DNA of 64,000 nucleotides from Alphaproteobacteria bacterium (GTDB taxonomy: Bacteria; Pseudomonadota; Alphaproteobacteria; Rhizobiales; Devosiaceae), in the NCBI GenBank assembly GCA_018828145.1, contig JAHJWO010000032.1, forward strand, positions 1 to 64,000, given 5' to 3'. A program made the position numbers and the translations under genes. Below are positions 1-10,074 of this stretch, one piece after another. The notes beneath the pieces are model-generated. The model was not told where the DNA came from. It was given only the letters and a program-made list of their open reading frames with translations, and did not search any database. How positions within the stretch are numbered: position 1 is the first letter of the stretch; each line of letters opens with the position of its first letter.

Positions 1-300
1 CTGCGGGACGGCGCGAAGCCGGTGGTCAGCATACATGCGGGAGCCTGGCGACCCATGCTCCCCGGCAGTCTAGCCCGCTCATCACTCGTCATGATCGCGC
101 TCTGGCGGGTAGATGGGAGGAGTATGCTGCAGGTCAGGCGGAGGGGGATAAGTTTGTGTGGGAGCGAAAAACCCCAGCAAAGCCGGTCGTCACACTAGCC
201 CTGATCATGGGATGACGCCGGACTGGGCAGGATTTCGCGGTCGACACGCGCCCTCTTTTTTGGGGGATCAAGGGGGGTAGCCCGGATATCGGGGCTCTCG

Positions 301-375
301 CACCCCCTCCTGCCTCCCCATCAGGGGGAGGTTTCGCTCCACTCGTGGGCGACTGAGACAAGGGGAGAGGGGCCG
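301..375. repeat. Intergenic GC-rich palindromic repeat
   Basis: A hairpin CCTCCCC-atca-GGGGGAGG lies at 313-331 inside a C-rich/G-rich block. Its CACCCCCTCC start and inner CCTCCCC/GGGGGAGG core resemble the element at 44123-44235, so I read it as a member of the same dispersed family. Family membership rests on visual similarity. Confidence 0.5.
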
Positions 376-421
376 TTCGGCGATGCAGAGCGGCGCTCGG
401 TCGGTAACTGCCTCTGGATCC

Positions 422-450
422 AAACAAAAAGGGCGCCTCGCGGGCGCCCC
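422..450 (-). terminator. Rho-independent terminator of gcrA
   Basis: Read on the minus strand, a 7-bp stem GGGCGCC/GGCGCCC with a 5-nt loop is followed by TTTTTGTTT. It lies about 24 bp after the gcrA stop codon and matches a classical intrinsic terminator. Confidence 0.85.
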
Positions 451-473
451 ATTGTCATTCCGTGAATTTGGCC

Positions 474-1061
474 TCAGCGGCGCTTCTTGTCGACCTGGTG
501 ATAGGCCCGGCGCGAGTGGAACTCGCAATAGGGGCCACTTTCGAGGCTGTGCTGGCCGCAGAAGTAGAAATCCTTGTGGAGCGGATCGCCGATCGGCCAC
601 TTGCAGGTGGCTTCGGTGAGCTGCAGCAGGCTGAGGCGCTTGTCCTCGGGAATGAACAGCTCGGCCACGGCGGGGGCCACATAGAGCTGGGTTTCCATAT
701 CCGGATTATGCGCCAGTGCCGTCGCGCCCATCGACTGCGGCCGCGACATGGCAGGACGCGGCTTGCCCACATTGCTGCTCATGTTCGACATGCCGGCCGA
801 AGGGCTGGCGACGCGGCGGGGTGCCGGCCGCGCTGCCGGACGGGCGCGCGGCGTGGAATTGGTTGGCTTGGCGCGGGCCGACAGCTTGAGCCGGTGCACC
901 TTGCCGATCACGGCATTGCGGGTAACCCCTTCGCCGAGCTCGCCGGCGATCTGGCTGGCACTGAGACCTTCCATCCAGAGCTTCTTCAAAGTCTCGACGC
1001 GCTCATCAGTCCAGCCCGCCGGTTGTGCTCCTGAAACCATCGTCAAAACAGAATCCTTCAT
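474..1061 (-). CDS. gcrA: GcrA family cell cycle regulator
   Basis: This 195-aa protein matches GcrA, an alphaproteobacterial regulator that binds sigma-70 RNA polymerase and promoters carrying CcrM-methylated GANTC sites. The N-terminus has the GcrA DNA-binding helix region (WTDERVETLKKLW, then SASQIAGELG and TRNAVIGKVHRL). The C-terminus has the conserved CKWPIGDP and FCGQ/YCEFH cysteine-histidine segment that contacts sigma. A low-complexity Ala/Pro/Arg linker joins them. Length is near the family norm of about 170-190 aa. The first ATG was used, although an internal ATG at 1040 is possible because neither has a clear ribosome binding site. It is monocistronic, with its own terminator, and divergent from argD. 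Confidence 0.93.
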   Translation of the reverse strand: MKDSVLTMVSGAQPAGWTDERVETLKKLWMEGLSASQIAGELGEGVTRNAVIGKVHRLKLSARAKPTNSTPRARPAARPAPRRVASPSAGMSNMSSNVGKPRPAMSRPQSMGATALAHNPDMETQLYVAPAVAELFIPEDKRLSLLQLTEATCKWPIGDPLHKDFYFCGQHSLESGPYCEFHSRRAYHQVDKKRR

Positions 1062-1407
1062 TGCGCTGCCAAATGAATATTGCAGCCACCAAACGCTAGG
1101 CGTCGTATGTTGAGTGGGTCCGCCACACGAGATATCGTGTTCCCAATGACGTTGAGTTTACGCCATCGGAGGAATCCGGATCAAGAGTCGGGGAAGAGTT
1201 TCCCCGTGAAATCACCAGTTAAAATTGTCCTAACGATCCCTGAGTCAAATCAGGCACTTGGGGCACAATCATTGACTTATCTGACAAAAATGGCCTAACT
1301 CTGACGCGGAAACGCGCTGCGCAACGAGCGCGTTTTTGGTTTTTGTGGCGCTATTGTCACGCCTGCCACGAGCCGCTGTTTCAACCCATGCAAAGAAGGA
1401 AATGACC
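1062..1407. promoter_or_regulatory. gcrA/argD divergent control region
   Basis: This 346-bp region is non-coding and richer in AT than its surroundings. GANTC sites lie at 1172, 1185 and 1242, with a fourth at 1051 just inside gcrA. A CtrA-like motif TTAA-N7-CTAAC lies at 1219-1234, one mismatch from TTAA-N7-TTAAC. A hairpin with a T-run follows at 1311-1337. This arrangement suggests cell-cycle control of gcrA by CcrM methylation and CtrA; that role is inferred from other alphaproteobacteria. Confidence 0.45.
1311..1337 (+). terminator. Terminator-like hairpin in argD leader
   Basis: AACGCGC pairs with GCGCGTT around a 10-nt loop and is followed by TTTGGTTTTT. It sits 71 bp before the argD start. 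It could end a short upstream transcript, attenuate argD, or stabilise its 5' end. I found no arginine-rich leader peptide ahead of it. Confidence 0.5.
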
Positions 1408-2607
1408 ATGTCTGCGCTATACGGCACCTATGCCCGCTCCGAGCTCGCTTTTGAGCGGGGCGAGGGCATGCGCCTGTATGACCAGCATGGCCGAGATTAT
1501 CTCGATTTCCATTCCGGCATCGCGGTCAACGCCCTCGGCCATGGCGACGCCCATATCGTCAGCGCGCTCAAGAGCGCCGCCGACAAGGTTTGGCATACCT
1601 CCAATGTCTTCACCATTCCCGAGCAGGAACGGCTGGGCCAGCGGCTGGTGGACGCCACCTTCGCGGATTCGGTCTTCTTCACCAATTCGGGCGCCGAGGC
1701 GCTGGAATGCGCCATCAAGACGGCGCGGCACTATTTCTGGGCAAAGGGCGAAGTCGATCGCTACGAGATCATCGCCTTTACCGGCTCGTTCCATGGCCGC
1801 ACCCTGGGCACCATCGCGGCCGGCGGCAATCCGAGCTATCTCGAGGGCTTCGGGCCCCCGATGCCGGGCTTCAAGCATACCGCGCCGGGCGATCTCGACG
1901 CCGTCAAGGCGCTGATCGGGCCACAGACCTGCGCCATCCTGATCGAGACCGTGCAGGGCGAGGGCGGCGTGACCGCCATGACCCCGGAATTCATGCAGGG
2001 GCTTCGCAAGCTTTGCGACGAGCACGGCATGCTGCTGGTGCTCGACGAAGTGCAGTGCGGCTATGGCCGGACCGGACGCTTCTTTGCCTTTGAATGGAGC
2101 GGCATCACGCCCGACATCGTCGCGGTGGCCAAGGCCATCGGTGGCGGCTTCCCGCTCGGGGCGTGCCTGGCCAAGGGCGATGTGGCGGCCTCCATGGTGC
2201 CCGGCACGCATGGCTCGACCTATGGCGGCAATCCGCTGGCATCGGCCGTCGGCAATGCCGTGCTGGACCGCATCCTGGCGCCGGGCTTCATCGACCATGT
2301 CAACCAGATGGGCCAGAAACTGGCCTGGCACCTGCAGCAGCTGGCGCAGCGCTATCCGGACTATGTGCTGGAACTGCGTGGCAAGGGCCTGCTCGCCGGC
2401 ATCAAGATCACCCCGCCCGTGCGCGACTTCGTCGCCCGGCTGCGCGACGACCACCGCATGCTGGCCATCGGGGCCGGGGACAATGTGCTGCGGCTGATCC
2501 CGCCGCTGATCGTCACCGAGGCCGAGATCGAGGAGGCCATGGACAAGCTGGCCGCCGCCTTCGACGCCATCGAAGCCGAGACGGCGTCGGTTCCGGCGGT
2601 TGGCTGA
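1408..2607 (+). CDS. argD: Acetylornithine aminotransferase (ArgD)
   Basis: A 399-aa class III PLP aminotransferase that converts N-acetylglutamate semialdehyde to N-acetylornithine in arginine biosynthesis. Visible motifs are FTNSGAEALE, SFHGRTLG, the cofactor-binding LVLDEVQCGYGRTG, the PLP-lysine segment VAVAKAIGGGFPLGA, and GSTYGGNPLAS. The ATG at 1408 was chosen because AAGAAGGA lies 7 bp upstream; longer in-frame starts lack such a site. argF follows after about 120 bp, giving two arginine-pathway genes in a row. N-succinyldiaminopimelate aminotransferase activity is also common in this family. Confidence 0.95.
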   Translation: MSALYGTYARSELAFERGEGMRLYDQHGRDYLDFHSGIAVNALGHGDAHIVSALKSAADKVWHTSNVFTIPEQERLGQRLVDATFADSVFFTNSGAEALECAIKTARHYFWAKGEVDRYEIIAFTGSFHGRTLGTIAAGGNPSYLEGFGPPMPGFKHTAPGDLDAVKALIGPQTCAILIETVQGEGGVTAMTPEFMQGLRKLCDEHGMLLVLDEVQCGYGRTGRFFAFEWSGITPDIVAVAKAIGGGFPLGACLAKGDVAASMVPGTHGSTYGGNPLASAVGNAVLDRILAPGFIDHVNQMGQKLAWHLQQLAQRYPDYVLELRGKGLLAGIKITPPVRDFVARLRDDHRMLAIGAGDNVLRLIPPLIVTEAEIEEAMDKLAAAFDAIEAETASVPAVG

Positions 2608-2654
2608 GATGGACTTGAGTGTCCGCTACTTTGGTCGGCGACGACGCGGTCTGT

Positions 2655-2680
2655 TTCCTCCTCCCTGAGGGGGGAGGGCG
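2655..2680. repeat. Short GC palindrome between argD and argF
   Basis: CCTCCCT and AGGGGGGAGG form a small hairpin, followed by GCGACGAC. The same GGAGGGCGACGAC tail occurs at 5753-5765, so both belong to a small repeat family. There is no T-run, so it is not a standard terminator. Confidence 0.4.
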
Positions 2681-2729
2681 ACGACCCGCATGCCTTGAAC
2701 ACTCATAGCGTCACAAAGGAACCCGGCCC

Positions 2730-3662
2730 ATGACCTCGACCGGCACCCCACGGCATTTTCTTTCCATCGACGATTTCACCTACCCCGAACTGCGCGGCAT
2801 GCTCGATGCCGCCGGCTCGCTCAAGTCCCGCCTCAAGCAGGGCGATCGGCCCCAGCCGCTCAAGGACAAGGTCCTGGCCATGATCTTCGAGCGCCAGTCG
2901 ACCCGCACCCGCGTCAGCTTCGATGTCGGCATGCGCCAGCTGGGCGGCGAGACCATCATGCTGTCCGGGCAGGAAATGCAGCTGAGCCGGGAAGAGACCC
3001 TGGCCGATACGGCCCGCGTGCTCAGCCGCTATGTCGATGCCATCATGATCCGCATCCTCAGCCATGCCGACCTGCTTGACCTGGCCGAGGCCGCCACCGT
3101 CCCGGTGATCAACGGGCTGACCCGGCGCGCCCATCCCTGCCAGATCATGGCTGACCTCATGACCTTCGAAGAGCATCGCGGCAACATCAAGGGCGCCAAG
3201 GTTGCCTGGGTCGGCGACAGCAACAATGTGCTGCATTCCTGGGTGAATGCGGCCGAGCTGTTCGAATGCCACCTGACCATCGCCACGCCCGAGGAATACA
3301 GCCCGGAAAAGGACCTGATGGACGACATCAAGCGGGCAGGGGACTTCGTCAAGCTGATCGAAGATCCGCGCGAGGCCGTCGAAGGCGCCGACCTCGTCAT
3401 CACCGACACCTGGGTGTCGATGGGCGACGTCGACATCGCCGAACGCCGCCGGGTCTTGAAACCCTACCAGGTCAACACCAATTTGATGGCCTTGGCGGAC
3501 AAGAACGCCCTGTTCATGCATGACCTGCCCGCCCATCGTGGCGATGAGGTGACCGACGAGGTGATCGACGGTCCGCAGTCGGTTGTGTGGGACGAGGCCG
3601 AAAACCGCCTGCACGCCCAAAAAGCCATCCTGTGCTGGGCCTTCGGGGCAGAGGTAAATTAG
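2730..3662 (+). CDS. argF: Ornithine carbamoyltransferase (ArgF)
   Basis: A 310-aa cytoplasmic enzyme that makes citrulline from ornithine and carbamoyl phosphate. The carbamoyl-phosphate site STRTR is present near residue 54, HPCQ near residue 135, and a DTWVSMG ornithine-loop motif near residue 230. Length is typical of the trimeric family. AAAGGAA lies upstream of the ATG. It follows argD on the same strand and probably belongs to the same transcription unit, with a palindromic repeat lying between them. Confidence 0.96.
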   Translation: MTSTGTPRHFLSIDDFTYPELRGMLDAAGSLKSRLKQGDRPQPLKDKVLAMIFERQSTRTRVSFDVGMRQLGGETIMLSGQEMQLSREETLADTARVLSRYVDAIMIRILSHADLLDLAEAATVPVINGLTRRAHPCQIMADLMTFEEHRGNIKGAKVAWVGDSNNVLHSWVNAAELFECHLTIATPEEYSPEKDLMDDIKRAGDFVKLIEDPREAVEGADLVITDTWVSMGDVDIAERRRVLKPYQVNTNLMALADKNALFMHDLPAHRGDEVTDEVIDGPQSVVWDEAENRLHAQKAILCWAFGAEVN

Positions 3663-3689
3663 CCCCGGACATTGACCGGATTCATGAGT

Positions 3690-3776
3690 AGACCTCATGG
3701 TGAGCCTGTCGAACCACGAGGGTCGTGTCGCCATAGTGCCACGCCCTCGTCCTTCGGCACGCTCAGGATGAGGTCT
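3690..3776. repeat. Double-hairpin intergenic repeat
   Basis: Outer arms AGACCTCAT (3690-3698) and ATGAGGTCT (3768-3776) are perfectly complementary. Inside are two separate hairpins, one with a CATGGTGAG/ACCACGAG stem and one with CGTCCT/AGGATGAG. This resembles the dispersed palindromes common in Hyphomicrobiales and sphingomonad genomes. It lies between argF and hslO. Confidence 0.65.
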
Positions 3777-3826
3777 GCTGGTATTTCCGTGTCTGGCCGA
3801 GCCGACCTGAAAGTCACGTGACCACA

Positions 3827-4849
3827 ATGACGACGGATACGACGACCATGACCGAGAACCTGATGAGCGCCTTCGGGCTCGACCGGCCGGAAAGCGGCGA
3901 CGATTCCGTCGTGCCGTTCACGCTCGAAAAGCTCGATACCCGCGGCCGCAGCGTAAGGCTGGGTGAAGCGCTCGACACCATCCTGACCCGCCACAACTAT
4001 CCCGCCCCGGTCGCACGGCTGCTGGGCGAGGCGGTGGTGCTGGCCGCCCTGATCGGTTCCTCCCTCAAATTCGAGGGACGCTTCATCATGCAGACCCAGA
4101 CCGATGGTCCGGTCAACCTGCTGGTGGTCGATTTCGACGCGCCGGACGGGCTGCGCGGCTATGCTCGCTTCGACCATGACGCGCTGGTCAAGGCGGCCGA
4201 AGAGGGCCGCACCCGCCCTGGCGAACTGCTCGGCAAGGGGCACCTGGCCATGACCATCGACCAGGGGCCGCATACCGAACGCTACCAGGGCATTGTCGGG
4301 CTGGACGGCCATTCGCTGGAAGAGGTGGCGCATACCTATTTCATGCAGTCCGAGCAGATCCCCACCCAGGTGCGCATGGCCGTGGCCGAGTTCACCAAGA
4401 AGGGTGACCATCGTCCGCACTGGCGGGCCGGCGGCGTGCTGATCCAGCACCTGCCCGAACACGGCATGTCGCACATGCCCGACCTGCCCGGCGATGGCAA
4501 TTTCGACAATCCGGAGACGGCGGACCCCGATTTCGAGGAGGCCGACGGCTGGAACGAGGCGCGCTCGCTGATGTCCACCATCGATGACCTGGAGCTGGCC
4601 GACCCCGATCTGAGCTCCGAGCGGCTGCTGTTCCGGCTCTACCACGAGACCGGCGTCCGCGTGTTCACGCCCCTGCCCATGGTGGAGCGCTGCTCCTGCT
4701 CGGCCGAGCGCATCGAGGACATGCTGGCCACCAGCTTCACCGCCGAGGACCGCGAGGAAATGGCGGTTGATGGGGAGATCGAAGTGGTCTGCGAGTTCTG
4801 CTCGACAGCCTACCACTTCAACCCGCACCAGTTCGACCCAAAGCACTGA
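3827..4849 (+). CDS. hslO: Hsp33 family redox-regulated chaperone
   Basis: About 340 aa, cytoplasmic holdase chaperone activated by oxidative unfolding. The N-terminal substrate-binding domain includes GEAVVLAALIGSSLKFEGRF. The C-terminal zinc centre is complete: CSC (in ERCSCSAERI) and CEFC (in EVVCEFCST), matching the family CxC plus CxxC pattern. The start is uncertain: GTG 3818, ATG 3827 and ATG 3848 are all in frame with weak ribosome binding sites. The ATG at 3848 would give MTENLMSAFGLD. A strong terminator follows at 4875. Confidence 0.92.
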   Translation: MTTDTTTMTENLMSAFGLDRPESGDDSVVPFTLEKLDTRGRSVRLGEALDTILTRHNYPAPVARLLGEAVVLAALIGSSLKFEGRFIMQTQTDGPVNLLVVDFDAPDGLRGYARFDHDALVKAAEEGRTRPGELLGKGHLAMTIDQGPHTERYQGIVGLDGHSLEEVAHTYFMQSEQIPTQVRMAVAEFTKKGDHRPHWRAGGVLIQHLPEHGMSHMPDLPGDGNFDNPETADPDFEEADGWNEARSLMSTIDDLELADPDLSSERLLFRLYHETGVRVFTPLPMVERCSCSAERIEDMLATSFTAEDREEMAVDGEIEVVCEFCSTAYHFNPHQFDPKH

Positions 4850-4874
4850 ACTGCCCGCGCAGACAATGATGATG

Positions 4875-4901
4875 ACGGCCACCTGACGGGTGGCCGTTTT
4901 T
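4875..4901 (+). terminator. Rho-independent terminator after hslO
   Basis: Perfect 9-bp stem ACGGCCACC/GGTGGCCGT, 5-nt loop TGACG, then TTTT. It starts about 25 bp after the hslO stop codon and insulates the luxR gene downstream. Confidence 0.9.
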
Positions 4902-4951
4902 CATTGCGCCCAATCCTTTACGGTCCACTTGCATATCCAAGCAAACACGCC

Positions 4952-4968
4952 CAATACTTGCAGTATTG
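4952..4968. promoter_or_regulatory. Candidate lux-box-like operator
   Basis: CAATACTTGCAGTATTG is a perfect 7-bp inverted repeat with a 3-bp centre. It lies 19 bp upstream of the luxR-type start codon. Size and position fit a binding site for the LuxR protein itself, probably autoregulation. The sequence is not a match to the Vibrio lux box, so assignment rests on symmetry and context. Confidence 0.5.
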
Positions 4969-4987
4969 TAAGGATCCGGGCGGGGGG

Positions 4988-5713
4988 ATGCAGGTGAACG
5001 CCGACCTTATGACGACAATCGCAAAGCTTCAGGAGCAGCAGGACAGCTCTGGCATATGCGAGATCATGTATAGGGCCATTGGCAATTATGGCTTCGAGAG
5101 CTTCATCATCTCGGGGCTGCCGGACCGTGGCGTGGATGTGCGCCCATTCGTGCTGCTGTCTGGTTGGTCAGACGAGTGGTACGAGCGCTATACGGGCCTG
5201 GGCTATGTCCATCTCGATCCCGTGGCGAGGCGCTGCTTCTCGACCACCCTGCCATTCGACTGGTCCGAGGCGCCTTATGACCACGAGGCCGACCTGCCGG
5301 CGCGCCGGGTGATGGACGAGGCGCGCGATTTCGGCATGGCCGATGGATTCTGTGTCCCCATCCACATGGAGGGGGGCATGCAGGGCGTCGTATCCCTGGT
5401 GGGGGACGCTACGCAGATCGACGACAAGGCCCGGCTGGAGCTGCACATGCTGGCGCTCTATGCGCATGGGCAGCTGCGCTTTCTCAACAGCAGCCGCAGC
5501 GACCGATCGATCAAGCGCGCCATCACCAGCCGCGAGGGCGAGGTGCTCAAATGGGTAGCGGCGGGCAAGACCGCGTCGGAGATCGCCGACATTACCGGCC
5601 TCAGCCAGCGCACGGTGAACCAGCACTGCGAGAATGCCCAGAAACGACTGGGCACCAATAACCGCGTCCATACCGTCGTCGAGGCGATCCGCCACAAGCT
5701 GATTTCGCTCTAA
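4988..5713 (+). CDS. LuxR family quorum-sensing regulator
   Basis: A 241-aa transcription factor with an N-terminal autoinducer-binding domain (about residues 20-160). It includes the WSDEWYERY-x-YVHLDPV segment, whose W, Y and D residues contact acyl-homoserine lactone in TraR/LasR. The C-terminal LuxR HTH begins at ITSREGEVLKWVAAGKT and includes LSQRTVNQH. ATG 4988 was chosen with AAGGA about 13 bp upstream; a TTG at 4904 would run back into the terminator. The inverted repeat at 4952-4968 lies just ahead of the gene. luxI follows 136 bp downstream, so this is a cognate receptor by context. Confidence 0.9.
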   Translation: MQVNADLMTTIAKLQEQQDSSGICEIMYRAIGNYGFESFIISGLPDRGVDVRPFVLLSGWSDEWYERYTGLGYVHLDPVARRCFSTTLPFDWSEAPYDHEADLPARRVMDEARDFGMADGFCVPIHMEGGMQGVVSLVGDATQIDDKARLELHMLALYAHGQLRFLNSSRSDRSIKRAITSREGEVLKWVAAGKTASEIADITGLSQRTVNQHCENAQKRLGTNNRVHTVVEAIRHKLISL

Positions 5714-5737
5714 AGACCCCTCCCGCCTGGTTGCCCC

Positions 5738-5765
5738 CACACCCTCCACGGCGGAGGGCGACGAC
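5738..5765. repeat. Short GC palindrome between luxR and luxI
   Basis: CCCTCC (5742-5747) pairs with GGAGGG (5753-5758) and is followed by CGACGAC, as in the element near 2670. There is no T-run. It may stabilise the luxR transcript end or be a relic of a dispersed repeat. Confidence 0.4.
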
Positions 5766-5849
5766 AGGTTCATTGTGATTTTTACCAATATCGCCCGGCT
5801 TGAGGGACGTGCCTTATTGCGCGGCGTCATCAAGCGGCTGGGGGCAGCG

Positions 5850-6506
5850 ATGAAGGTGCACGTCGTCCGCGCGCCGGTCGAGCGCTGTTCTATTGACCTG
5901 CTGGAGCGAAACTACCGCCTGAGACATACCATTTTCGTCGACATGCAAGGGTGGGAGGCGATCCGTCGTCCCGACCAGCGCGATGTCGATGACTTCGATA
6001 CGGACGACGCGACCCACCTGCTGCTCACCGATGGCGATGAGCTGGTTGGCGGATCCCGCTTCACCCCACTCGAAAAACCGAACTTGCTGCAGACAGTCTT
6101 TTCCGGACTTGTGCAAGGTAATCTCCCCGCCTCTCCCTCGCTTGGGGCTGATTGGACTCGCTTCTATGTGCGACCCGATCGACGTGAGGGCAGGCGGCGC
6201 GCACCGGAGTCTGCAGCCCTTTTCTGCGCGGTGATGGAATATGCCCTGCTCGAGGGCTATGCCTTCATCACCTTCGTCTCCACCATCTACATGCTGGAGC
6301 ATGGCGTCAGCCTTGGATGGCGCATCACCCCGCTTGGCGCGCCGGCCATCATCGATGGCAAGCCCACGGTGGCGGCCTGGATCGAGGTCAGCGAAGAGGC
6401 CCTGGCCAATGTCCGGCGCAGCACCGGCCAGCCGGCGCTGGGCCTGCTCGACCTGGCGCCCACCGGCCGCACGGGGCCGGCAATACCTGTCCTGTCGCGA
6501 TACTGA
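5850..6506 (+). CDS. luxI: Acyl-homoserine lactone synthase, LuxI family
   Basis: A 218-aa enzyme predicted to make an N-acyl-homoserine lactone from S-adenosylmethionine and acyl-ACP. LuxI hallmarks are visible near the N-terminus: YRLRHTIFV, then W35, then the acidic DVDDFDTDD run, followed by GGSRFTPL with the conserved Arg near residue 70 and WTRFYV near residue 102. ATG 5850 gives the usual family length and N-terminus; a GTG at 5775 would add 25 unrelated residues. It forms a pair with the LuxR gene upstream and lies only 15 bp before the glycosyltransferase, implying co-transcription. The acyl chain cannot be read from sequence. Confidence 0.9.
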   Translation: MKVHVVRAPVERCSIDLLERNYRLRHTIFVDMQGWEAIRRPDQRDVDDFDTDDATHLLLTDGDELVGGSRFTPLEKPNLLQTVFSGLVQGNLPASPSLGADWTRFYVRPDRREGRRRAPESAALFCAVMEYALLEGYAFITFVSTIYMLEHGVSLGWRITPLGAPAIIDGKPTVAAWIEVSEEALANVRRSTGQPALGLLDLAPTGRTGPAIPVLSRY

Positions 6507-6521
6507 GCACGGCACGGCCCC

Positions 6522-8341
6522 ATGTCGGATGCCCTGGACCTGATCAAGGCGATATTGGCCAGGGACGATCCAGAGGGAACGATGGCCCGGGACGTGCTGG
6601 AGAAAGCGCTCGAGCGCGAAGTGGATGTTCTGCTCTATTGCGCCACGGCCCTGGGTATCAGACCCGCCACCATCATGAAGCGCGCCGCGCGCTGGGCAGG
6701 ATATGGCTATTTCGACCGCGTGCCCCGGGGCCTTGTCGGCAGCGCCGAACCTGCCCGCCTCGAAGCCCTGGCCGAGATCCGCATCTTCAGGGTGGCGCTG
6801 CTGGATAGGGAAGTGGCGTTCGCCGCCCCGGACTTTGGCGGCATCATCCGCCTCAAGCATCGGCTGACGACCACGCCGCGGCTGTCGCACCTGATCTGCC
6901 TTGTGCCCGAACAGGCGCTGCGCGACCACCTGACGGCCGTCGCGTCGCCGGCACTGATCGACGCGGCGCGGCAGAATCTGGCGCGGCGCTGGCCCTATGC
7001 CTCGGCACAACTGGAGTTGACGGGCCTCGCCCGCTACGGCTTTGCCGTCGCGCTAGTGCTGCTGCTGGGCATGGTGCTGGCCGCGCCGCATTTTGCCCAA
7101 TTGCTGCTGCTGCCAGTGGTCCTGATCGTTCTGGTCGTGCCCGCGGCGCTCCGGCTGGCGGCCGTGCTCGAGCCGCTGCCGCCGGAGCCGAAGCTTGACC
7201 GGCCGCCCGACGAGGAACTGCCGGTCTATTCGGTGCTGATCCCGCTGCGCAACGAGGCGGCCATGGTACCGCAGCTGTTTGCCGCAATGGAGGCCCTCGA
7301 CTATCCGGCGGAGCGACTGGACATCAAATTCGTGGTCGAAGCGCGCTCGTCCGGCACGATCGCCGCCGTCGAACAGCGCCTGGGCGATCCGCGCTTCTCG
7401 CTGGTGCCGGTGCCCGACGCCATGCCCCATACCAAGCCAAAGGCGCTCGATTTCGCGCTGCCGCTCTGCTGGGGACAGCATGTCGTGGTGTTCGACGCCG
7501 AGGACATTCCCGACCGCAACCAGCTCTGGCAGGCCGCGGTGCGCTTCCGGGACGCGCCCGATATCGTCTGCCTGCAGGCCCATCTCGTCATCGACAATGG
7601 CAGGCACAACTGGCTGACGGCGCAGTTTGCCGGCGAATATGCGGGGCTGTTCTGCGTCTTGCTGCCTGCGCTGGCCCGCTGGCGCCTGCCCATGCCCCTG
7701 GGCGGGACCTCCAACCACTTCCGCCTGCGCGCCCTGCGTGAACTGGGCGGCTGGGACGCCTTCAACGTCACTGAGGATGCCGATCTGGGCATCAGGCTGG
7801 CGCGGCGGCGCCTGCGGGTGGCGGTCCTGCCGTCACAGACCCGCGAGGCGGCGCCCACCCGCCTGCTGCCATGGCTCGGGCAGAGGACGCGCTGGATGAA
7901 AGGCTGGATGCAGACCTTCATCGTGCACAACCGCAATCCCGGGCGACTGCTGCAGGAAATGGGACTGCCGGCTTTCCTCGCCTTCGAAATGCTGGTGCTG
8001 GGGATGATCGTCGCGCCCATCCTGCACTGCGCCTTCCTGCTGTCGGTGCTGGTGCGGGCATTGCTGGGCGCCGAGCTTGTCGATGGCTCGACGGGCACGG
8101 TGTTCTACCTGGCCGTGCTGGGGCTCGGCTATGGCAGCACACTGGCCCTGACCGCCCTCGGCCTCTACCGCCTGCGCCTGCTGGAACTGGCGCCCCAGCA
8201 GTTCTGGCTGCCGCTTTATTGGATGTTGATCGGCTTTGCCACGGTCCGCGCCGTGCGCGAACTCGTCCTGCGTCCCTTCTACTGGTTCAAGTCGCCGCAT
8301 CAGCCACGGGCCGCAAGGCGGCGGGCGCATGGACTGACCGG

Positions 8342-8345
<4 letters not shown>
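6522..8345 (+). CDS. Membrane glycosyltransferase, GT2 family
   Basis: A 607-aa inner-membrane processive-type glycosyltransferase. A cytoplasmic N-terminal region of about 160 aa is followed by a hydrophobic pair (about 172-210), the GT-A catalytic domain (about 235-460) and further membrane segments (about 480-590). Catalytic motifs are DAED at 325-328, TED at 418-420 and QRTRW at 454-458, as in cellulose/hyaluronan-synthase-like enzymes. The first UDP-binding acidic motif is weak: VVEARSSGT replaces the usual Asp-rich run. It follows luxI by 15 bp, so an exopolysaccharide under quorum control is plausible. Its stop codon overlaps that of the convergent ABC-F gene. Sugar and product are unknown. 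Confidence 0.85.
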
Positions 8346-9964
<1,619 letters not shown>

Positions 9965-10074
9965 GCGCTGCGCGATCCTGCGGACAATGCCGGGCGGGAG
10001 GCGCGGCGAACGCGTCCGTAAAGCACTGGCGGCCCGCCAGCGCAAGCTCTGGCAATGTCACAGGACCTATGCGG

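Larger units (their letters stand above)
1..473. other. Gene-poor left edge
   Basis: No coding frame here looks like a real protein: the short open frames have no recognisable domain and no convincing start. The stretch holds a GC-rich palindromic repeat (about 301-375) and the gcrA terminator (422-450). The first 250 bases could include the tail of a gene beginning outside the window, but I cannot support one. Confidence 0.5.

Noticed and set aside
134..600. Overlapping short ORFs at the left edge
   Set aside because: They are Arg/Pro-rich, run through a repeat and terminator, and show no family features.
4904..4987. Extended N-terminus for the LuxR-type protein
   Set aside because: The extra 28 residues would be encoded across the putative operator and directly after the hslO terminator. 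The ATG at 4988 fits the family length better.
9965..10074. Terminator after the sugar transporter ATPase
   Set aside because: A CTGGCG/CGCCAG hairpin is present but there is no T-run, so I did not list it as a terminator.
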